NCBI RefSeq assembly: GCF_036669915.1
Contig: NC_089315.1
Span: forward strand, 6,905,791 to 6,969,790
Source of the DNA: Pocillopora verrucosa
Taxonomy: Eukaryota > Cnidaria > Anthozoa > Scleractinia > Pocilloporidae
Length of the DNA stretch: 64,000 nt
Direction of reading: 5' to 3'
Part shown: positions 1-12,100 of the stretch, piece by piece
Position numbering within the stretch: position 1 is the stretch's first letter
Layout of the letters: each line of letters begins with the position of its first letter
Position numbers and translations under genes: made by a program
Notes under the pieces: generated by a model
Seen by the model: the letters and a program-made list of their open reading frames with translations, nothing else
Told to the model about the DNA's origin: nothing
Database searches by the model: none

Positions 1-2791
1 CAACCACAAGCGAGCCACACTATCAATCATGTCCAGTTGGGTAATTAATGGGTTAGTGTTATCGCAACTGCGGGTTAGGAGCTCATCAAGTCCTTCGTAT
101 TGTCTGAAAAGTCAGATACAGATACAGATTTAGAACGACGTTTATGATAACGGAAAAGGGCAGAACCGAGTTTTTCTAGTGTTAATAGTGCTATGAATAT
201 CATTCATTGCGACACAATTTTTGGAAGGCCTCTTTAATCACCTGAAGTTTTCGCTAGGTTTGTGCCCAGTTAGGTTGTAAGCCTCGTTGTTATATCGATG
301 CAGACATTTATGTTTATTGTTCAGCAGAAGTCCAAGGTAGTACTGTGAGTCATTTCGCCGTAACACGCCACGGATCCTCTTTGAAGTGTTCAACCATTCC
401 TCGGCGAGATGTATCAGTTTTTCAATGTCTGAAAATGTTCTGTTTGCCTGTGAAGGTTACAAAACCAAAAAAAAACACTTCCATAAGATTTCAAGAAGTA
501 TGATGTGCTTTTATAACAAGTTCCTTGATCAAATGAATAATAACCTAGGCTAAAACACATTTCTTCCCAAGTGACATTCATATCCGTCTCGTACAGAAAG
601 CCCACATCCATTTTATCAAAAGAAAAAAAAAGGAAAATTCAATTGATTTCGAAAAGTGTGGACGTTAAGACATAGATGTCTATATCTATTCAACCAAACG
701 CTACGGATTCAATTTTGCCCCTTGGCTTGGAATTACATGTAGTTTCCATGATGTTTGTGTCCTGGAAGTCCATTGTTCAACCTCTCCTTCCTCATTCTTC
801 AGTTTTCCCAGGCAGATCGCTAGTATCCATTCAGTTCTACTCGTTCTACCCCAAGGCCCAGTTATTCAAAGGGTGGATTGCGCTATCCAACGAACAAATC
901 GCTATTCAGTGGATAAATGTGAACAAAACATACTGCGCCATCCACCAGATAACTATTTATCCACTAGATAACGTCATTCACTTTTCAAACAACAAGAGCG
1001 TGGGTAAACAGAGGAACTACCAGCGAGAGTTTAGTGGATTACCCAAGAACAATGCGACAAGTAACATCCCTCAGTCATTAACCTCGAGCTGGACGCTGGA
1101 TCTTTCAATCCGGAGCAACGCGCTGATCATTAGGGTATCGCCTCCCTCAAACGATAGCGCCTGAAATATCCTGCGTTACCTAACTTACCGAGCAAAACAA
1201 CAAATAGTCTGCGAGCAAGCCCCCATACGCGTTGCTTTAACCCTTTCCACCCAAACATTAGTATGCAAGTTCTCCATACTGTTCTTTATACATTCCTATG
1301 GTACTGACAAGGAGAATTTGCCTAACAATCAAGATTTTCTTGAACTTGCAATCATATCCTTTATTCTAATGACCTTAATGTTTGAATCAGGGATGACCCT
1401 ACTCAGAGAAATTAAGAGATGCTTGTCACTCGTATGGGTTACAGGGTTATGAGTATCCTCACGAGCAGAGCTTGCGCGCAGGCTAAACAGCAAAAGCCTT
1501 ATATTGAGTCAAGTCACCTTTTTGATGATCTCATCAGCAGCTGTACCATTGGGGGAGTAGGCTATTTTCGGATTGTGAAGTAAGAGGTACAGCATAAGAC
1601 GCATGGCTCGGGTTTTGCAAGCCTTGGTGCGGCAGCGGTAATCATACATGTGATCTATCACTTTCTTTTTGGGTTGTGCATCCGGGTCTGGGCCGCAAAT
1701 GATTGGGCCGAGATTCTTCCACATCTCACGTAGGTAAATTTTGTTTCTCTCCCACTTGGTCTTGTTTTGGAGGTGATTTGTGAAGGAGAGATTGACGCGC
1801 AACAACTGCGCAAGCTCCACTCCCTCTTGTACCAGGTGCACAAACTCGGTCAAATTCTTCAGCTGAAAGTTGAACACACAGTGATAAAGAATAAATGTTC
1901 CCATGCAGGACAACTTAAGTGCTGAATAACGAGCTCTACAAATAAGTAAAGCTCTGCAAAGTTTTGGGTTTTGCTCAGAGGGGTGTAACTCGTACAAAAA
2001 ATAACTAAGAGAAATGCTACCAAGGGAAAAATCTAACACAATGTCTCAATCCATTTGCTCTCAAAAATCATTCCAAGTGTGATATTCTCTGACATCTTTC
2101 TGATCTATCAAGCAAAGACAAAGAATTGGCTCTAACTTCAAGGAACACCCTAAGGACCACCCTAACCGCCCAAGGAACACCCCAACCAACGACTTAAAAC
2201 TTCAGGCCACAGAATGAATTAATGACTATAAAAGCGATCTCCACGGTAATGAACAATACTTAAGCAGTGATGAAAATAACGCCTAAAATAATGTACTACT
2301 GCTTATTAAATAAGTAGTGTTCATTACTTTCACATTCATTTCTTAAACCGCGGTCGTAAATGATTTTCATATATTCGCAGTCATAAAAGAATTAACGTGT
2401 TTAAAAAGTAACTCTTTTCAAACTTATAGTGTTTTAAGTACTTCTTCAGGTAAAGTAACATAACTATAAAGAAAAACCTTACATCTCCTCGCAGTTTTGT
2501 GTATGATTTGTTGTAATCCTTCAAGTCTTCACGGGTTACGTTCAGCTAAAAGGAAAACCATTTACATTCACATTACAATTACTCTGGTATAAGTTGTAAA
2601 TGATTGATTTCACTGTTCATCAATAAAAGTTCATTTAATTGACTAAATGAGCGATTTATTCACCTTGTTGATGTAAAACACTTATTAAATTATAATATGA
2701 CAATAATAATAACAACAATATTATAATAATGATGTTGTTAGTAATGATAATAATGATAGAGATGACCATGATGATGATGATGATAATAATC

Positions 2792-2824
<33 letters not shown>

Positions 2825-5800
2825 GTACAACATCATCATCGATGAGCTCGGGGGCATATCAAGAGAGACACTAGATAGTATTAAAGAACTTGTAGCTGTC
2901 AGGGCAGATAAGATCTTACTGGATATGCAAAAGGCAGTCATCTCAAGTACCCTTAACACTGCACGGAGTTTCAAAGTTCTCACTGCACAGGACCTATGAA
3001 CTGGCCAAACTTTTACCCATAACTTTTTGGGTTTCTAATATCATTTGAGAATTTCTTTATTTTACGAATTATTTTAGGCTATGGTAATGACAAGCTATGC
3101 GATTGCGCCTTGTCAATATCTTATTTAAGGAGGCATCCTTACGTTTTACTGCCATAATAATAACAATAATAATAGGTCAAAAGGCCAGAAATTAAACCAA
3201 GTAAGCACCATATGAAAGGATAATTTTTTTATAAGTTTACTATAAACCACACAAATTGAAAGCCCATAAATACCCTCCTCCCACAACCTCATTAATCCAA
3301 ACAAAGGCTGGCTTCACAGTCAGACAAGCAGGGCTGTAGGAGCCTCAATCCCCCCTTCTTGTGCCACCCACTATAATGGGTGGCAAGTGAGTGAGAATTA
3401 ATACACCACTAAAAGCAAAGCCCACCTTCTGCATGGCAGCTGTACGGTCCACATGGTGCTGAAGATAGCCAGCTAGAAGCTGAGCCTGTGACGGTGTTAG
3501 GTGGCATAACTGTTCAAGTGCTTCCTACAAACAGCCACATGTAAGTTGTATCAGCCAAGGTTACTTAAACTACAAAATGATTCATCTTGTGAGCTATGCT
3601 TGCTTGTCACATATAGAGATTATTTCACCCCACTTTCCTTTTAAAAACCTCTTTCCACACATCCTACTCCTTATGAGCTAAAGGGGGAAAGAGGGACCTG
3701 AGTTGCTTGTAATCCCCTCTGATTAAAAAATATTTTGAAAAGCTGTTCACATCTACTTTTTACACTCACATAACCCAGACCACTGAAGACCACTGAACCT
3801 CAAGGTAAAAATTCCTCTTAATAATGCTATATGTCATATTCATCATTATGTCTTTCTTCACTTCTAGTGCAGAAAAGGAACTGGTTGGCATCAATTTTAC
3901 AAAGCCACAAAGCACATGTACCTTTTGATTGGAAGTCTTGAGTACCAAAACCTTCTCTAGCTCTGTAGTATTACATGAAGAAGCATTCAATGGCAGATTA
4001 GGAGTGTCAGAAGACTAAAAGAGAGGGGAAAAAAAAGACAACATCAGATATGCGAGTAAACATGCTAAGTAGCTGAGTAACTCACCCACTTAAACTGACT
4101 CATTGACCCAACAACTGACTGAAATTCTGACTCACCCACACTGAATTACCTTTAACTGACCAACTAGCAAACTCATCAAATGACCAACAGATCTCAATCT
4201 ATTGAATTCCTATGATTGGCTGAATACTTAACATTAATGGAAAGATAGATTAGCTGCTCAGCTAAAAGATGATTAGATTGTTCTCAACTGATTGACTGAT
4301 TGATTGATAAAAAAGTTACTTACAGCTGAATGTGGTGGAGCAAATGGCATGGTAAAAGGATTCATAAGTTTGCTCATAGTACCAGACAGAAGGAGACCAA
4401 TAAGGCTTGGTCCAGAAGTAGGGTTGAGTGGTAAAAACCCATTGTTAATGTGCTCTGAATTGTTTTTAAGACGAAGTGACTGCTTGAAGAGCTCCTTTTT
4501 ATGAGTACTGATAAATTTTGCAAGCTGTAAAGTCAAAAATGCACATGATAAATAATTCACACAACTGCATTGTAAGACTTGGGTGAAATTGAGGACTGAA
4601 AGAGTGATTCACAAAATGCTTCTGGTTTGTATTAACCCTCGAACTCCCACAAGTGACCAAGACAGAATTACTCCTTACAATATCCATACAATATTGAGCA
4701 AACAAGTGATGAATACAAAGAGAAATATCAGTTGAAGGTTTTAATAAATAATACAATACCAAATTCTCTGAACTAACATCACAATAATTAGTTGGAAGAC
4801 AGTAAAGAGAATTACTAAAAGTAACTGAGATCTTGGGAGGAAAACGGTTAAAAAAATTTTACTCCAGGTGAGGGTGAGATGTTACAAGGAGAGCACTAGT
4901 GAGCAATGAGTCCTAAGTGGTGCAAAACTGACATGCACTATCAACACCGTGGGTGCATGGGAACAAATGGTAACAAATATTTAAATAAGGCACTCAAGCC
5001 AAGTGGCCCTGGTGTAGCTAGAAACTTATCCCAGTTTTTATAGCATGAAGTGATGAGGAGTAGTTCTACTCCCGCCTGGATGGAATGCCAATTAGCCATT
5101 TAAACAGAAGCAGATAGACAGAGGCACTGTGAGAGCAGAGTGTCTTGCCCGCCAAGAACACAACAAAATAACCCGGCCAGGTCTAGACCCTGGAGTCCAA
5201 TGTACCAACGACACAACCACCACCTCTACCAGTAGTGCAATGCATGTAAACATCTAAAAATTCATTAATAAAGAACCCACCTCTCTTGAATTAACCGTTG
5301 TGTTTAGTAACCCTTCTGCCATTGCTGGTGCAATAGACATGTTCTGCATAAACTGCTGAGCTTCTTCAGGATCTGTAAGTATTTCCCTTATTGTGAAGTC
5401 TACAAGGCATGACAAGGGGAAAAAATATCACTTAACTTATATGTGTAAAATGAATCCAGATGATTTATTAAAAAATTTATTGATATAATTTGGTAAACAC
5501 CATTGGGAACTGAAGAATGTTGCAGCCATACAGCATGTTCTGGGTTTGTAAGTAGTCAAACCTTGACAACCCTAGACTCTCATGAAAAATTAGGATGGTA
5601 ATAAGTTATTTATTGCAGATGCTTATTTCCCTTGATGTGTTGTCATAAAATAAACTAGTTGCCCATAAAGGAAAATTTCCTCTAGGCTACCGTTAGAATA
5701 AACAAGAGGACAGAAGGAGCTGGATGAGTAAAGTACAATTACACAACGTAATATAAGCAGAAATTCTAACATATACACTTCTGATTAGAAATTTATAATT

Positions 5801-8800
5801 ACTTGACTTGATGATGACACATCTTTCCTTCTAATTTAACATTTACAAGGGCAGTATTCAAATAGCATTTATCAAGTTGTTTACTTTCACAAGGATTGAA
5901 AGCTCGCTGTTAATTTTTCCTATGTCAAATGTAGCTTAATTTGTTAGGAGCTGGACTAGTCTGGGGTAGAATTTTAATCTATACAATGTAGAATAGTGTC
6001 CAATAATATTTGAAAGTACTAACTATCAACATTCTGAGCATGTGAAATAAGCTTTTTGAAGTTCCTTGTAAAGTCTTCATAATCCTGAGGCAGTGTTTTC
6101 AAGTCATCTGCGGTGGACAGACCAGGAGATGAGAGAATGTCTGCAATATGATCCAGAACAGCACCAATACTGAAAAAAAACAAAAGCAAGCCATGGAGAA
6201 AATAGTAAGTAAAATAATAATATTATTCTATGTTCAATCTGCTGCTCCCAAAATGTTTTCTCATCCTAGATCTCTATTCTTAACAGCTAACAACTAAGAT
6301 GTGGTATGACACCAACATAACTGAGGTCTGTACTAGTCTCAGTGGTATGAGGTGACCAGGAGTATTACTATTATTACCCACTGGATAGAATACTACTGTA
6401 CATGTTTAGTCTATTACAAGATAACCCCTCTCCTCCCCCAACTAATGAAGGAGTGGGAGACATAGTCACTTCATGATTGGTGGACAAAACTTTGGATGAA
6501 AAAGCTTGGCTTAAACCATTTAACTCCCAAGAGTGACCAAGAGAGAACATCTCCATACAATATCAATACCATATTAAGCAGGCAAGTGTCATGAGAATCA
6601 CAAAAAAAGAGAAATTTTTGGAATTAAAAACCAAATTGCATGGCAGAAAGTATGGAGAATCACTTAAAAGACCTTGGGAGTGAAAGGGGTAATTACAGGC
6701 CCTGGGCATAGTCAGGTTGTTGTAGGGTGCTTTAAAGATAGAAAATCTACCCTCACAGCCCCTTAGAGTGACCAGCATCTAATTTCTCCATACAATAATA
6801 CTACTAAATCATTCTTTAACTTCATGAGCATTGTTGAGTAGAGACAATGTTTTACCTTTGAAGACTTAATGTTTCAATAACCTGATTCCAAGGTAAATTA
6901 TACAAGTACAAGAGCAAGATACAAATATGAATGAAAAGTAAATATCAACAAAATAACCACAAAAGATGTACACAAAACTATACACTATAAAATTATCTAG
7001 ATTCCAAGTTTGCGGAATGTCACTAGAAGATTTCTTAGCACAAAGTATTTTAATCCCACAGAGTATTTTAATTATGGTATACTATGACAATTAAGGAAAT
7101 GATTGCCAACCCAGGAAGATTTGATGGTTAAACAAATTCTTCAGTTATTATCAAAGAAAATGTACAGAAAAGGGTATGGTCAATATGGATATTGATGTTA
7201 AAGGGTCTAATGGTTAACACCCTGTAACCTGTAACCCAATAGCACCATGTCTATGGGACAGCCAATGCATGTATTGTACATGTACCTTGCATTAGGATGT
7301 AATGGGAAGCCATGCTCATCTTTATCTTTATTATTACAAAACTGTTGAAGCAGAGGGATGATTCCTGCTGAAGGAAGAGCCCTCACTGGAAATACCTCTG
7401 TATAAAAAGAATTGGACACAATACTTTAGAATATAGATGCTTGTGAGTTGGTTAATAAGCTATGCTTTCACAGACACAGACTCAAGATGATGAATATAGA
7501 TTATTCACTGACAGTACAATATCTTATATGGGAGATAGCTTGGTGGAAGAAAAATTTAAAAAAAATTTGATGGTGGAACCAACCATTTCAGAGGCTTATA
7601 CCTTTGATGGCAATTACACATTGATCTGGATTATTAGCTGTTGTAGTGTATTGCATTACACAGTGTTACTTTTTTAAAGGCATATCTTATTACTCGCTCA
7701 CATTGTAAATTTACTTTCCTTTGTGAAAATAAAATAACTGATTACAAGGATATGATTGTACAATGAGTACACTACCTTGACTACTGAATAACTTTCTGTT
7801 AACATAGAGCAAAGAAAGGAGTTATTTGATCAATGAATACACAACAGCTATGACCTATGATCATTGTTAGCTATAAAAAGGTCTTATGCAAGATTCTGAA
7901 ACCACAAAGCTACCCCAGAAGGAATTGCTATGAGTTGAGAACAAATTCTAGAGCACCCACGTAAATCATACATTCATTCGTTGAAAAAACTAAAAATCCT
8001 CTCTTAAACCAAACAATTTGAAAATATATTTTAATAAACTGTTACCATGAAACAAACAACGCATTTTACTCTTCCCAATGTAAGACCGGTGAGGAATATT
8101 TTTCACCAATTTATCTCTTTTCTTTTTGTAACACAAAATGTAGTTTTTCTTTCATTTTAAGTCATTCCCATGTCTATATTCATTTCTTATTGCTTGTATT
8201 ATTCTCAAACAGGTTAATTTATACTTGAGCATGAATCACGAGCGTAAATAAAATTCATGATAAATGTAAAATTTATGTAACTCGGGAAGAAAACAAAAAT
8301 TAGAATATTTAATATTTAACACCTGGTAGTTCTCACTGTCATAGCCATCACATTCTTTTTCAAGTTAAGTTCCACTTAAGGTATGTTACAGTTCCTTTAT
8401 AATGCAAAGCTAAAGACATTACAACCAACGAGAAGTATATATATATTGCATCTGTTAAATAATCGGCACACGTAAGCTTTGGACATGATCTTGACGTAGT
8501 TGATACACATTTTACATTTTATACGCACCTTCAGGAACGAAATCGGGTTCTCGTCGAAAACGAATTCCCATCAAAATAAGGAACAAAACGAGAGGCTTAA
8601 GGACTTCGATCAGAACGGTAAACTATTGAACAAAGCAATAAAAGAGCAAAAAAATTAAAATGAGACAATACCCTTGCCGTCGCTTCATTGAAACTTAAAT
8701 GTGCAATAAAACGATTTACATTTTTTTTCCTGAAAAAGCTCTTACCGGAGCCCGCTTCTTCAAGGTGAAATTCTTCCAAAGTAATAGCTTAAGCTGTAGT

Positions 8801-8811
8801 CCGAACCCCAT
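1..8811 (-). CDS. ABCA2-like: ABCA2-like ABC transporter, subfamily A (partial, N-terminal 12 exons)
   Basis: ABCA proteins are full-length ABC transporters that move lipids across membranes. Twelve coding exons were joined on the minus strand: 8811-8746, 8622-8529, 7397-7286, 6169-6024, 5399-5281, 4524-4324, 4014-3922, 3524-3426, 2545-2483, 1862-1518, 447-242, and 103 to the left edge. They give about 549 codons with matching phases at every junction. Exon 1 encodes MGFGLQLKLLLWKNFTLKKR, the family's N-terminal signature, and exon 2 encodes the first membrane helix (VLIEVLKPLVLFLILMG, about residues 25-41). The rest is the large first extracellular loop; the segments NPKIAYSP, ANRTF, HLAEEWLN and LITQLDMID align with remembered human ABCA2 (NPKILYAP, ANETF, QVWLN, LLQQLDTID). 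The ATP-binding cassettes lie outside the window. ABCA1, ABCA4 and ABCA7 are alternatives, but the loop motifs favour ABCA2. The start codon is the first ATG and gives the expected N-terminus. Confidence 0.85.
872..985. repeat. Palindromic GGATAA/TTATCC element, copy 1
   Basis: GTGGATTGCGCTATCC, CAGTGGATAAATG, CGCCATCCACCAGATAAC and TTATCCACTAGATAACG form a fold-back repeat. The same building blocks occur at 9392-9505. It lies in an ABCA2-like intron. Confidence 0.55.
1237..1450. mobile_element. TTAA-flanked MITE, divergent copy
   Basis: The sequence begins TTAACCCTTTCCACCC and ends CAGGGTTAT, about 214 bp. Its interior (TACTGACAAGGAGAATTT) is shared with the copy at 12125-12335, so these two form a subgroup. 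Confidence 0.55.
2765..2821. repeat. Trinucleotide microsatellite (ATG then AAT)
   Basis: ATG repeats grade into a pure AAT tract. It lies in an ABCA2-like intron. Confidence 0.9.
4632..4851. mobile_element. TTAA-flanked MITE, piggyBac-like ends
   Basis: A 220-bp element begins TTAACCCTCGAACTCCCA and ends GATCTTGGGAGG followed by CGGTTAA. TTAA target duplication and CCC ends are features of piggyBac-derived MITEs. It lies in an intron of the ABCA2-like gene. Confidence 0.65.
5050..5235 (-). mobile_element. tRNA-derived SINE remnant
   Basis: GAGTAGTTCTACTCCCGCCT, AGTGTCTTGCCC, GAACACAACAAAATAACCCG and GGAGTCCAATGTACCAACGA follow, from memory, a widespread SINE layout whose minus strand starts with a tRNA-like head. 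The B-box region has decayed (minus-strand GGTCTAGACC instead of GGTTCGAGCC). It lies in an ABCA2-like intron. Confidence 0.5.
6511..6693. mobile_element. TTAA-flanked MITE copy
   Basis: The left end reads TTTAACTCCCAAGAGTGACC and the right end CCTTGGGAGTGAAAGGGG. It lies in an ABCA2-like intron. Confidence 0.6.
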
Positions 8812-9168
8812 GCCTGGTCCAAATGCGAAAAAGTACCAGAACAGAAATTTCTTTCAGATGTAAACAACAACCCGGCGTAATATTTTCCGCTGTGCAGCGA
8901 AGCGTTCACGCAATCGATAACCTGAACATTCTGGTCTCCAAAACCCAGAGAAGTTCCCTAAGAACGCCTTGAAAACTTATCGATGGCAAAAGTCGCAAAA
9001 TAGAAGTGATAAACAGAAATTCGCAAGTCAGCATCTACCATCAGTTGATGATGGTAATAAAGAAAAGGTTAAGTGCATCATTAATAGGGTGCTCCGGCTG
9101 ATGACAATAAATGGTCCCCAGAGAGTTCGTGTCCATTCCTTTTTATCCAGTACTCGATCTCATCCAAC
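8812..9168. promoter_or_regulatory. Shared 357-bp region between divergent ABCA2-like and GTF2H4 genes
   Basis: The start codons of the minus-strand ABCA2-like gene (8811) and the plus-strand GTF2H4 gene (9169) face away from each other with 357 bp between them. This spacing is typical of a bidirectional promoter and must hold both 5' untranslated regions. No clear TATA box was recognised. The regulatory role is inferred from geometry alone. Confidence 0.5.
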
Positions 9169-12100
9169 ATGGCGTCCGCTGAACTATCTGGGTCGTCATT
9201 TTTCCGACATTTACAATGCAGAGATCTTCACCAATATTTGGGAAGCCTACCGTCTGGTATATTAGATCGATTGTACAATCACCCAGCGATTTGCCTAGCA
9301 GTTTTCAGGTGGGTGCAGTGCATTACAGGCACGTGTTGGCTAAATCTATATATTATTAAAGTAATGGTAGCTCACCTCGCTTGTTCTAAGGGTGGATAAC
9401 TCTATCCACTGGGTAAATCCCTTTCCGGTGGATGGCACAGTTTTTTTTGCAGACACCCACCAGCTGGATAGCGATTTATCCGTTGATAGCGTTATTCGCC
9501 CTTTGAACACCTGTGCCAAGAATGATAGTAATTGTAATAATGATGATGATAATATTATCATCACAGGGGCGGATCCAAGGGTGGTTCGGGTGGCTTGATC
9601 GAACCCCCTATACTCAAATGAAGATGTTTAAAAGCATGTGCTATTTCTGACGAAAAACTTAAGTGGACATAGTGTATGTTTAAAATAGCTTAACAGCAAT
9701 TGTTTCAAAGGCGTCAAAAACATCTAATCATCCCTACCCTTAAAGACTAAATTTCAACATTTTCCCAGTAGGGCATACTCCCTTACCCTCTACCCAACCT
9801 TTTGTAAACGTTTATCCAATCCTCCCTCAATCAAGTCCTGGATCAGCCTCAGCATTAGCTTTTATAAACAATGATAATGACAACAGTGATTTTATCATCC
9901 TTATGACTATTGCAATAATCATAAGGATAATAAAAACAGAAAGACAATGTTGATAAGTTTGACATTGAAGTTCATGTTTTGCCCCTTTCTAAGAAGATAC
10001 AATTAGGCACAAAATGACAGAAAAATGTACTAAAAATTTTGAGACTCTATCTTGCTGAAGTAGAAAATATCAGCTGTAGGTGCACTGAATTTGCAATCAC
10101 AAGTACCAAAGGTGAGGATAACAATTGGAAAATTTTCAAAAATAAGACCTCAAAGATGTCATTTCCTGTATTTTGAAGTCAGGAATAAGTAGCACAGAGA
10201 AAACAGATATTTTGCTGTCCAGACTAACAGTAAACTAATTCACAAACTTATGGGGTATGACTGGCCATGTTCATCACAGAGAATTACCAGAACTTGCCAA
10301 GCAATTTGTGATGAGGACTTTATTTGCTGATCAGCCTGTACCAGAAACCCTGGTAGTTGCATGGGTCAAAACAGATTACCAGAAGTAAGTTATTGCATCT
10401 AATTCTTACAATCACCAAATAATTCCTAGTTGATTGATTGCCTCCTAGATGATGTAAACCAACTCTCTGGTTAAATGACAAATGCAATAACAGACAGTTT
10501 GACAGACAGATAGGTAGATAGATTGAGAGACAGATAAACATGCAGATGGACAAACAGACAGTTCAGGACAAACCACATAGATGAATGTTTTTAAAGTTGA
10601 CTCCTGATGACTCAAACCTTTCCTAACTCAAACCTCATACTGACTGAAACCAAAGTTGATTTGCCTGGATTTCTTTGTCCTTTTTTGATTTCCCGAAAGG
10701 TGTCAGTCTAGTTCAGGTTTCTTTGGTTTAACTACAGTTGCCTTTGACTTGAAACTTTTTCAATCTCTATTGAAGGTTTGAGTTATTGGGAGTGGACTGA
10801 ACAGTTCATATTTTGCATATCAGCACATTCAAATGCACTTAGTTACACTAAAGAAACAATAAATGAAACAAGTCCAAGTGGTAAAGCTCTGGTTGATCTG
10901 ACAATTATTGTACATCTGTGTCTTACTCTCTTTAGCTCCCAGGATCTGAATGTTAACCCTTTAACTCCCAAGATCTGATTGTTAATTCTCCCCTCTAGCT
11001 GCTATATATTTCCTTAGAAATTAGTTATGAGAATTTTAGTGTTAGATGATGATGACAACCTTGCCTGATAAGTATAGAGTACAGAAACATGCGTAGATGC
11101 TAAGTGTTGCCTTCAAACATACATTATTTTACATTCTGTTACTAAATTATTATGCAAGATACACTGTAACTTTTGTTACCCATGGCAGACATTACATAGG
11201 ATCTATAAACAGACTGAAAAGCCTCAGGGTTTGGAAAGAATCAAGTGGTGGAATACCCAATAGGCTTGAAATGAATGCAACCTTCCGGGGCAATCTCAAG
11301 ATTGCTCTCTGTGGCGGGTAATTATGCACCTTGATGTCAGAATTTTGTAATGAAGTCTATGATTAAGTTGTGATATAATGCATTTTGTCATTGGTTGAAA
11401 GAGTATGCTCTATCAGAGTACAAAATATAGGGCTGAGGTAAAGCTACTGCCAACGGCCAAATTGCACTATGTCAGACTATTTCCTGGACCTCTCTCTGTT
11501 TTTTTTTGCGTTAATTGGAAGTGAAATTTCAGAACAAGCAAGTTGGCAAGTGGCAACAGAAGAACAAAACAAAGGTTCGAAAACATGCTAAGTGCCTTAA
11601 TTTACGTTATTATGAGATGAACAAAGACAAAATCCTTAAAGAAAAAACAAATTGGACAGTCCAAAGTTTAGGTAGGATTTAGGAAGTGGCTAGAGCACTC
11701 AAGAAGTGGAAAGAAACACACAACTATGTCTCTTGTTTCTCTTTACACTTCTTTTATGCTCTAGTCACTTCCAATGTGCTTTACAACAGAACAGAGCTCA
11801 GTCAACGCTTCTCTTTTTTGTTTAGAAAAAGATATGAAATATTTAATAATATAGAAAAAATGTTAATTGTTTTTTTAGAGGAAATCCATGGATAGGATCT
11901 GGTGAACAACCTGAAAGAGACAAGCATGCACGTGACATTCCGTTTCTTGATAATTATAGTATGGAAAGGTGGGAGGTAGGTGTGCATATGCATTTGATAA
12001 TAATTATTTTTAGACTTGGTCATCAGAGCAATTTTTTATCTCTAATTACTATGGGACTTACAAAAATCAAACAAAAAGGGAAGGGGTTTTTTTTTTTCTC

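Noticed and set aside
6855..6890. A possible extra ABCA2-like exon
   Set aside because: Its phase does not fit the preceding exon (it gives a stop), while splicing directly to 6169-6024 is in phase and matches the family.
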